From a virus, in IMG/VR virus record IMGVR_UViG_3300017989_000017, positions 1 through 56,806 of that record: DNA of 56,806 nucleotides, one strand, 5' to 3'. How positions within the stretch are numbered: position 1 is the first letter of the stretch; every line of letters begins with the position of its first letter. Below are positions 39,922 through 45,625 of this stretch, piece after piece. Position numbers and translations under genes: made by a program. Under the pieces are notes generated by a model. The model did no database searches. It was not told the DNA's origin and was given only the letters and a program-made list of their open reading frames with translations.

Positions 39922-39990
39922 ATGCGAATCAAGGGACAGACTTTCAACGACCGCGAGAAGGAGGCGCAGGGTGCCGACGCCGAAGACTGA
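39922..39990 (+). CDS. Possible 22-residue leader peptide
   Basis: A short frame with ATG preceded by GAGGGCC encodes a 22-residue charged peptide and overlaps the start of the next gene at 39971. The next gene has its own perfect ribosome site inside this frame. It may be a leader or simply chance. Confidence 0.25.
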   Translation: MRIKGQTFNDREKEAQGADAED

Positions 39991-40243
39991 GCTGGAGCGC
40001 CTGCGAGCGCTGGAGTGGGATGGCAAGATCGCCGCCTACGCCGAAGACCTGGCTGACGTCTGCCCCGTCTGCGAGCGCGGCAGTCCAGCTGAGGTCTCTC
40101 GCTGCCGCGATGGTCGCTCCATGTTCGATCTCGACGAACTGGGTGATGGCCACGAACCCAACTGCTGGCTTGCCGCACGCATCGCAGAGCTGGAAGGAGG
40201 CGACGGTGCCGACCAATCCGAAGGCGCCGGGCAAGTATCGTAA
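39971..40243 (+). CDS. Small Cys-containing protein before the terminase (90 aa)
   Basis: This 90-residue acidic protein starts at a GTG 5 nt after a perfect AAGGAGG ribosome site. A CPVC knuckle near residue 31 and further Cys residues (near 45 and 65) could bind zinc. Its start region (AAGGAGGCG...GTGCCGAC) is nearly repeated at the start of the next gene at 40206, which it overlaps by 38 nt. No family was recognised. Confidence 0.6.
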   Translation: MPTPKTELERLRALEWDGKIAAYAEDLADVCPVCERGSPAEVSRCRDGRSMFDLDELGDGHEPNCWLAARIAELEGGDGADQSEGAGQVS

Positions 40244-41108
40244 GCCCGACCCGGCGCCGGACGACGGCGTCATGTTCACTGTCGACGAGGACGGCCGCGG
40301 TCCGAAGTGGCCTTACGGCTCGGCGCTCCGCTGCATCCACAGCTCGAAGCAGCGCACGAACGAGGCCCGCAAGCAGGGCTTGATCGGCCCGACCGAGATC
40401 CGCCGTTGCCGCAAGCCCGTCGCCTACGAAGGCGCGAAGCGGTGCAAGCGACACGGCGGCTCGGTCGGATCGAAGAAGCTCTCGCCGAAGCTCGGCCGCC
40501 CGATCAAGCACGGTCGCTACTCGCGGGGCGCTGGCATCCTTCGCGCGCACTACGAGGCGTCGCTCGGCGACCAGTCGCTCTACGATCTGCGCGAGGGACT
40601 GGCGGTGATGGACTCGGTCGTCAAGCGCTCGCTGGAGCGCATCGGCGAACTCGACACCGCCGATTTCCGCGCTCGCGCGCTGAAGCTCTACAACGAGGCG
40701 CAGGACGCGCCCTCCTCCGGCGACGCCGTCGCCGCGCAGCTGAAGCTCCGCGAACTTGGCGAGCTTCTGGAGCAGGGCGGTGAGGAAGACAAGGCGCTCA
40801 ACCTCCTCACGAACTCCGTCTCCACGATGCAGCGACGCGTCGAGGAAGCCTGGAAGATCAAGCTGATGCGCGACGAGACGATGAACGTCCGCGACCTCGT
40901 CGGGACGCTCGGCCAGATGGTCGAGATCGTCTTCCAGGTGTGCGGCGAGAAGGCTGGCAACGAGGTCGCCGCTCGCATCGACAGCATGATCCGCAGCTTC
41001 GCTCCGAACGGGGCTGGCGGGTCGTGGGCGACGAAGAGCTACAACGAGACGAAGAGGCGACTCGAAGGCGGCGGCAAGGTCGTCGACGCCGAGTCCACCA
41101 CAGACTGA
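40206..41108 (+). CDS. Terminase small subunit-like protein
   Basis: The 300-residue protein has an N-terminal zinc-type module with 'IRRCRKPVAYEGAKRCKRHG' and 'GRPIKHGRYS'. This Cys/His plus 'KHGRYS' pattern is typical of many phage small terminase proteins. The rest is helical with a coiled-coil region (about 115-215), consistent with ring formation. It would recognise phage DNA and load the large subunit encoded at 43221. The GTG start has AAGGAGG upstream. The structured element at 39788-39892 could be its recognition site. Several small genes separate it from the large terminase, which is unusual. Confidence 0.7.
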   Translation: MPTNPKAPGKYRKPDPAPDDGVMFTVDEDGRGPKWPYGSALRCIHSSKQRTNEARKQGLIGPTEIRRCRKPVAYEGAKRCKRHGGSVGSKKLSPKLGRPIKHGRYSRGAGILRAHYEASLGDQSLYDLREGLAVMDSVVKRSLERIGELDTADFRARALKLYNEAQDAPSSGDAVAAQLKLRELGELLEQGGEEDKALNLLTNSVSTMQRRVEEAWKIKLMRDETMNVRDLVGTLGQMVEIVFQVCGEKAGNEVAARIDSMIRSFAPNGAGGSWATKSYNETKRRLEGGGKVVDAESTTD

Positions 41109-41130
41109 ACCGAGAAACCCGAGACCCAGA

Positions 41131-41137
41131 AGGGGCC
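41131..41137 (+). promoter_or_regulatory. AGGGGCC start-site element
   Basis: AGGGGCC-AACCC-ATG precedes the gene at 41143. It belongs to the family of five such elements in the window. Confidence 0.5.
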
Positions 41138-41142
41138 AACCC

Positions 41143-41559
41143 ATGTCCGAGCTTCGAAACCTTCCGCCCTCAACTCCCATCGTGGAGGTCAACGTCGACG
41201 TCCTGATCGCGTCGGCCAAGCTGTGGAAGGACATCTTCCTGATCTCGATCGATCGCACGCCGGTGCGCGTCGCGGGCAACAGCTACGACGACGGCAGGAG
41301 GCTCGCTCACTGCATCGACACCGCGCACGCTGCCGTCGATAAGGTCTTCAATGCGAATCTAGCCCCTGATGCGGTGACCTCACATGCGGACGCTTCCGCT
41401 ACGCCGTTCACCGAGACCGAGATCTACGCTGCGGTCAAAGAGGCAGAGGAACTGCTGAGGGAGTCGAAGGTTTGCATCCAGCCGGGTTCGAACGTTCACG
41501 AACGCCTTCGCAATGCGCTCTACGTCGGCGTCGGGAACAAGCCGGGCGGTGCATCGTGA
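41143..41559 (+). CDS. Unknown protein (138 aa)
   Basis: The 138-residue soluble protein starts at the ATG after AGGGGCC-AACCC. An N-terminal beta/helix unit ('PIVEVNVDVLIASAKLWKDI') is followed by helical segments ('EIYAAVKEAEELLRES'). It is coupled by GTGA to the next gene. No family was recognised. Confidence 0.65.
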   Translation: MSELRNLPPSTPIVEVNVDVLIASAKLWKDIFLISIDRTPVRVAGNSYDDGRRLAHCIDTAHAAVDKVFNANLAPDAVTSHADASATPFTETEIYAAVKEAEELLRESKVCIQPGSNVHERLRNALYVGVGNKPGGAS

Positions 41560-41855
41560 GCCGCATCAAGCGCATCGCGACGACCGAGTTGGTCGAGTGC
41601 CCGACTTGCGGGAACCTGGAGGCGTTGTCGGCGATCGCTGACCCGCGCACGCGTCCGGCCTGCACGAACTGCGACCGCATCTACTCGTCGCACGTCTGGC
41701 GCGACGTCAACATCGTCTATCGCTCGAACGCCACCTGGTGGAAGCCCTGGACGTGGGGGCGCGTGATCGCAGAGACGGTCTACGCGGACACCGGGATCTC
41801 GACTCGCTACGCGGTCAGCCGCGGCATCGTCATCGACACGGAGGTGGCATCGTGA
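41556..41855 (+). CDS. Zinc-ribbon protein (99 aa)
   Basis: This 99-residue protein (GTG overlapping the previous stop) has one zinc ribbon formed by CPTC (near residue 16) and CTNC (near 36). A Trp-rich segment 'WWKPWTWG' and a short beta tail follow. Small zinc ribbons of this type usually mediate nucleic-acid or protein contacts. No family was recognised. Confidence 0.6.
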   Translation: MSRIKRIATTELVECPTCGNLEALSAIADPRTRPACTNCDRIYSSHVWRDVNIVYRSNATWWKPWTWGRVIAETVYADTGISTRYAVSRGIVIDTEVAS

Positions 41856-42136
41856 GCTTGCCCGAGAACATCCCGTCTCCGTGGAACAATGCCTTGAGCG
41901 TTGATGGCGAAGGCACGCAGCGCCCGACCATCGTCATGCTCGATGCGGTTCACGGCCAGATGTGCGTGGTCGCTGACCTGCTTCGGGTGATGATTGCCGA
42001 CGAGGTGGGCGATGGGGTTGGTGATATCGAGAGCACCTTTGCTGGCGTCCCGCCGGGCGACACAATTCGCGATCTGATGAGGGAGCGGGATCACCTCCAG
42101 GATGTGGTCGAAAACACACTTGGCAGCTCGTGGTGA
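41852..42136 (+). CDS. Unknown protein (94 aa)
   Basis: The 94-residue protein starts at a GTG overlapping the zinc-ribbon gene's stop. It is helical in the second half ('HGQMCVVADLLRVMIADEVG', 'TIRDLMRERDHLQDVVENTL'). The next gene overlaps by 35 nt. No family was recognised. Confidence 0.55.
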   Translation: MSLPENIPSPWNNALSVDGEGTQRPTIVMLDAVHGQMCVVADLLRVMIADEVGDGVGDIESTFAGVPPGDTIRDLMRERDHLQDVVENTLGSSW

Positions 42137-42338
42137 CGGATGGAAGGCCCGCGCCGAGAAGGCCGAGGCCGAGGTCGAGCGGCTGCGGGAGGTCGTGCGG
42201 GAGTGCCGCAACGCCATAGCTCGCTACCAGTCAGGCCGACATCCGGCGCAGGGAGAGTGCCCGATCGGTTCGGCGGCCTTCGCGATGTGTCAGGAAGTGC
42301 TCCGTGCCGAGGCCGCGCTGGGCGAGGAGGAAGCGTGA
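42102..42338 (+). CDS. Short coiled-coil protein (78 aa)
   Basis: The 78-residue protein overlaps the previous gene by 35 nt. Residues about 13-45 form a coiled coil ('WKARAEKAEAEVERLREVV'). Three cysteines lie in the C-terminal half. It is coupled by GTGA to the next gene. No family was recognised, and the exact start is uncertain. Confidence 0.5.
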   Translation: MWSKTHLAARGDGWKARAEKAEAEVERLREVVRECRNAIARYQSGRHPAQGECPIGSAAFAMCQEVLRAEAALGEEEA

Positions 42339-42586
42339 GCACACCCACGAGCAAGGATGAACTACAGCTGATGGCCGCCATCGCCGCAGAGGGCCGACTC
42401 TTGGGGCGGCGCTGCGCCAAGGAGCTGGCCGAAGAGCAGGGGATGCATCCCCGGCGTGCGGAATACATCTACGAAAAGTGGATCCGCAAGGGTTGGTGGG
42501 AATGCGGCATCAGTAGGCGTACGGGCTGGCTGACCGAGGCTGGCTGGGAACGCGCTGCCGCGCTGGGCGAGGATGGGCGGGGCTGA
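42335..42586 (+). CDS. Small winged-helix-like protein (83 aa)
   Basis: The 83-residue protein starts at a GTG overlapping the previous stop. Helices ('KDELQLMAAIAAEGRLLG', 'PRRAEYIYEKWIRKG') followed by 'WWECGISRRTGWLTEAGWE' resemble a winged helix with a beta wing. It could bind DNA in this terminase-proximal region. The fold is inferred from pattern only. Confidence 0.5.
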   Translation: MSTPTSKDELQLMAAIAAEGRLLGRRCAKELAEEQGMHPRRAEYIYEKWIRKGWWECGISRRTGWLTEAGWERAAALGEDGRG

Positions 42587-42630
42587 TGGGCTGCAACCAC
42601 CGACCAGCCCGGGGCAGGGCTCACGGCGCG

Positions 42631-42753
42631 CGGTGTTTTTCACACCGAAAGGGACTTCTCTGGGTTCCCATCGCGCGCACGGAGCCGGGGCGGGTGGACG
42701 CTCCACGCCCCGGGCTGACCTACCGAGGACGACCGAGGACGACCGAGGACGAC
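42631..42753. promoter_or_regulatory. Hairpins and triple 10-bp repeat upstream of 42754 gene
   Basis: The 167-nt gap 42587-42753 holds a 6-bp hairpin (42631-42647, TTTTC loop) and a strong 12-bp hairpin with a 2-nt bulge (42685-42713). A perfect tandem triplet of CGAGGACGAC (42724-42753) abuts the ATG at 42754. Each repeat contains GAGG, so the last one is the likely ribosome site. A longer reading frame from 42586 exists, but this structure argues for the later start. Confidence 0.45.
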
Positions 42754-43224
42754 ATGATCGCCATCAACGAGAACTGGAAGCGGGCCGAGTTCCTCGCTTC
42801 GCGCGCGACCGACATCGCCTGCAACCCGGCCGACGTCGAGACCGTCTGCGCGCTCGTCAGGGAAGCTGGGCTTCAGGACCGGATCACGGTTCGCGAGACG
42901 CCGCTTCTCCCGCCGGGGCGCTACTACGCCATCGACCGCACTGCGCTCGACGCCATCTCGAAGCTGGCCTGGGGCCCGATGTCGATCGAGCCGATCCCGC
43001 CGGCGCTGCAGGACGACGACTTCCCGGCGGTCTCGGGACTCGACGCGACGGAGCGCCGCGCGACGTTGCTGGACGGTGAGCACGCCTGGCAGCACGCCTG
43101 GCAGTGCGGCTGCGATTCGGAGCCGTGGGTCGCGGACGGCGCGGCGTGCCCCGAGTGTGGCTACAACCCGGACGACGAAGTCGGTCCGTACGGCGGCGAG
43201 GAAGAGGGCACCGTCGAGGGATGA
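42754..43224 (+). CDS. Unknown protein with C-terminal zinc ribbon (156 aa)
   Basis: The 156-residue protein starts with ATG 42754, after a GAGG-containing repeat. The N-terminal part is alpha/beta ('NPADVETVCALVREAG', 'LPPGRYYAIDRTALDAI'). The C-terminus has cysteines in 'WQCGCDSEPW' and 'AACPECGYNPDDE', able to form a zinc ribbon. It overlaps the large terminase gene by ATGA, suggesting a packaging-linked role. An in-frame upstream ATG at 42586 would add 56 residues of low-complexity character. Confidence 0.6.
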   Translation: MIAINENWKRAEFLASRATDIACNPADVETVCALVREAGLQDRITVRETPLLPPGRYYAIDRTALDAISKLAWGPMSIEPIPPALQDDDFPAVSGLDATERRATLLDGEHAWQHAWQCGCDSEPWVADGAACPECGYNPDDEVGPYGGEEEGTVEG

Positions 43225-44720
43225 CCGACGGCGCACTCGGTCGGGCCTGGTCTCAGGTCATGATGTCTCGCGGCTCCGGCGACTTCGCCCGCTACCGCGA
43301 CGACCCGGTCGCGTTCAGCGAGGACATCCTCGGCCGCCCGCTCTGGGGCGCCGCCGACTCGCCGACCGGCAGACCCGGCCAGATGGAGGTCGCGCGCGCG
43401 CTCGCCGATCCCAACGTCATCGACGTCGCCTGGGGCACCTGCCACGGCGTCGGCAAGACGTTCTTCGAGGCGAACATGGCCCTGTGGTGGTGGTGCACTC
43501 GCAAGGACTCCATCGTCGTTACGACCGCGCCGAAGTGGGACCAGGTGAAGGACCTCCTCTGGCGCGAGATCCGCGAGGCCCACAAGGGCGCGCGCGTCCA
43601 GCTGCCCGGCATCGTCACCACCGTCCGCGCCGAGATGATCGGCGCTCCCCGCTGGTTCATGTTCGGCTTCTCGACCGACACGCCGAAGGGCCAGGAGACC
43701 GCGGTCAAGGCTCAGGGCCTCCACGCGAAGGGCGGGCTGCTCTTCCTCGCCGACGAGGCGTCCGGCGTCCCCGAGCCGACGTACAAGACCTCGAACGGCT
43801 ACATGACCGGCGGCAACGCGAAGCGTCTCCTCTGCGGGAACCAGAACCACCGCTACGGGACGTTCTTCGACGCGCTGCACTCGCCGACCACGGATTTCTC
43901 GTCGTTCCAGACGTCGGCCTTCGACGTGCCGGAAGAGTTCAACGGGCAACAACTTATGTCGCCCGCGTGGATCGAGAAGATGAAACGGGAGTGCGGCCCG
44001 AACTATGAGGAATCCCCTCTGTACCAAGTGCAGGTGAAGGGTCAGCCGCCCACCAGCGATGCTCACGGGCTGATCTCGATCGACCTTCTGCAGCAAAACG
44101 AGGGGTTGCAGCCCGCTCTGGAGTTTCGTTCGATCGGCGTCGACATCGCTCGCTTCGGGGACGACAAGAGCGTCGCCTACCTGAACGACCGAGGTCGAAT
44201 CAAGGCCCGTCACCAGTGGGAACACGCACGCACGAACGAGAGCGCCACGATCATCAGGCAGCTGATGGAGAAGTGGGACGTCCCGAACGCGGAGGACGTA
44301 CACGTCGACTCGACGGGGCTCGGCGCGGGCGTGGTGGACGACCTCTTCAACTCGGGCTACTACGTGGACCCGGTCGAGTTCGGCGCCGGCCCGTCGGAGG
44401 ACTGGGACGACGTGCTGGACTACGACCTGTACGAGTTCAGGAACCGTCGCTGCGAGTTGCACTTCATTGCGTGGAAGCTGCTGCAGCTCGGCTGGCTCTC
44501 GATCCCGAAGCGCTATCAACAGGCGTGGGCGGATGCGATCGCGATTCGGCTCTTGCCCGACGACCGGTACTTCAAGGTCGAGTCGAAGCAGAAGATGAAG
44601 GAGCGCATCGGTCGATCGCCCGACGATCTCGACGCGATCCTCTGCTCGCTGTCGAAGGCGTCCGTGGCGCAGTCGTACGAGGGCGAGGGCTTCGTCGTCC
44701 CCGGCGCGGGCGGCTGGTAG
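43221..44720 (+). CDS. terL: Terminase large subunit
   Basis: The 499-residue protein is the DNA packaging motor. The ATPase part has Walker A 'CHGVGKT' (74-80) and Walker B 'GLLFLADEASG' (about 173-183). The C-terminal RNase H-type nuclease begins with 'GVDIARFGDDKS' (near 306), carrying the first catalytic Asp, with further acidic residues at 'VHVDSTGLGAG' and 'DLDAILCSL'. It would pump DNA into the prohead through the portal encoded downstream and cut it. The ATG at 43221 overlaps the previous stop. Confidence 0.95.
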   Translation: MTDGALGRAWSQVMMSRGSGDFARYRDDPVAFSEDILGRPLWGAADSPTGRPGQMEVARALADPNVIDVAWGTCHGVGKTFFEANMALWWWCTRKDSIVVTTAPKWDQVKDLLWREIREAHKGARVQLPGIVTTVRAEMIGAPRWFMFGFSTDTPKGQETAVKAQGLHAKGGLLFLADEASGVPEPTYKTSNGYMTGGNAKRLLCGNQNHRYGTFFDALHSPTTDFSSFQTSAFDVPEEFNGQQLMSPAWIEKMKRECGPNYEESPLYQVQVKGQPPTSDAHGLISIDLLQQNEGLQPALEFRSIGVDIARFGDDKSVAYLNDRGRIKARHQWEHARTNESATIIRQLMEKWDVPNAEDVHVDSTGLGAGVVDDLFNSGYYVDPVEFGAGPSEDWDDVLDYDLYEFRNRRCELHFIAWKLLQLGWLSIPKRYQQAWADAIAIRLLPDDRYFKVESKQKMKERIGRSPDDLDAILCSLSKASVAQSYEGEGFVVPGAGGW

Positions 44721-44914
44721 GAGCACGGACCTGGGGCGGGCGACGAGGCGCCCCCGCCCGCCCTGGGTCTGGCCATTCGAACGCCGGCGCGGGTAACAGT
44801 CTCGCCGGTAGCTTCCCGGTGTTCACCGAGCCGGGATCGCGACAGCGCGAGGAAGGGCCGCGGACTTCGGCGTGCGCACGCCGGCCGCTGTGCCCGACCT
44901 CGCATCGGTCTTAC
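44721..44914. other. Hairpin-rich intergenic region between terminase and tRNA
   Basis: No gene was found in these 194 nt. They hold a 9-10-bp GC hairpin (44733-44764), a TCCCGG/CCGGGA hairpin near 44816-44836 and a perfect 16-nt palindrome (44868-44883, CGGCGTGCGCACGCCG). The first could terminate the terminase transcript, but it lacks a T-run. The palindrome could be a protein-binding site or part of tRNA processing. Confidence 0.4.
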
Positions 44915-44990
44915 CTCGGGGTGGCGCAGTTGGCAGCGTGCTCGGCTCATAACCGAGAGGCCGCCGGTTCGAATCCGGCCCCCGATACCA
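44915..44990 (+). tRNA. tRNA with CAU anticodon (Met or Ile2)
   Basis: A full 76-nt cloverleaf can be drawn. The acceptor is CTCGGGG/CCCCGAT, the D-arm GCGC/GCGT and the anticodon arm CTCGG-CTCATAA-CCGAG with CAT at 44948-44950. The T-arm is GCCGG-TTCGAAT-CCGGC, and the CCA end is encoded at 44988-44990. The first acceptor pair is a C-T mismatch, as initiators have a 1-72 mismatch. The D-stem C11-G24 pair and the 29-41 C-G pair are elongator-like. Whether it is elongator Met, initiator, or lysidine-modified Ile tRNA cannot be settled from sequence. Confidence 0.92.
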
Positions 44991-45012
44991 ATCACCGCGG
45001 GCGAGGTGCGGC

Positions 45013-45183
45013 GTGAAGCTCTACCCGTCGGACATGATCGTCTCGCCGAACCTGGCGCAGGCGCTCCTGCGCAGCGCGCGGCTCGAACAGGACGCTCGCC
45101 GGGTGCGGATGACCGAGAAGCGCAAGGCGAAGCGCGAGGCGTCGAAGCGTGCGCGCAAGGCGCGGAAGGCGGCCCGCCGATGA
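45013..45183 (+). CDS. Small basic protein (56 aa)
   Basis: The 56-residue protein starts at GTG 45013, 22 nt after the tRNA. Its C-terminal half is highly basic ('RMTEKRKAKREASKRARKAR'), suggesting nucleic-acid binding. It is coupled to the next gene by ATGA, which supports it being real. Confidence 0.55.
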   Translation: MKLYPSDMIVSPNLAQALLRSARLEQDARRVRMTEKRKAKREASKRARKARKAARR

Positions 45184-45374
45184 CCCCGCTCGACGACCGC
45201 TCCAACATGGAGATCGCGCAGCGCGCGACGCTCATCCGCTCGGCACGCCACTGGGTCTGGCAGTACATGCAGGGCAAGGACCGCGTCCCCGTCAGCGACA
45301 TGGGGCGCGAGCTGCGCGCTGCGATTCGCTCGGTCATCTACCGGAGGGGCATTCGCATGCCGGCCGGCCTGTGA
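45180..45374 (+). CDS. Small helical protein (64 aa)
   Basis: The 64-residue protein is helical and basic toward the end ('ATLIRSARHWVWQYMQGKD', 'GRELRAAIRSVIYRRGIRM'). The start overlaps the upstream stop, and the stop overlaps the next start (GTGA). No family was recognised. Confidence 0.6.
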   Translation: MTPLDDRSNMEIAQRATLIRSARHWVWQYMQGKDRVPVSDMGRELRAAIRSVIYRRGIRMPAGL

Positions 45375-45619
45375 AGCTGACTCGCCGATCGCTCTTCGGG
45401 GCCGTGGCCGCCGCCGCTGGCGCGGTGCTCGGCCGGCGTCGTGAGGCTGCGCAGCCTTCGATTCCGTACACGTCCGAGCGGGTCGCCGCTCGCGACCCGC
45501 TCGCCTGTACCTGCAGCAACTGCGAACTGATCCGTTCCGAGCGTGAGCGGGTCGCCCGTGCGTTCGCCCAGGACTTCGCTCGCCGCCTCGACGAGCAGAT
45601 CTTGGGGGACCTCACCTAG
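45371..45619 (+). CDS. Small protein with Tat-type signal peptide (82 aa)
   Basis: The 82-residue protein begins 'MKLTRRSLFGAVAAAAGAVL', a clear twin-arginine (Tat) signal: an RRSLF motif, a weakly hydrophobic core and a further basic stretch. The mature part has a CTCSNC cysteine motif near residue 48 that could bind a metal or cofactor. Tat export carries folded, often metal-bound, proteins to the periplasm. No family was recognised. It is placed directly before the portal gene. Confidence 0.6.
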   Translation: MKLTRRSLFGAVAAAAGAVLGRRREAAQPSIPYTSERVAARDPLACTCSNCELIRSERERVARAFAQDFARRLDEQILGDLT

Positions 45620-45625
45620 AAGCCG

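Noticed and set aside
42586-42753. Longer N-terminus for the gene at 42754 (start at 42586)
   Set aside because: The extra 56 codons cross two hairpins and a triple repeat and encode a low-complexity stretch; the ATG after the GAGG repeats is better placed. Not fully excluded.
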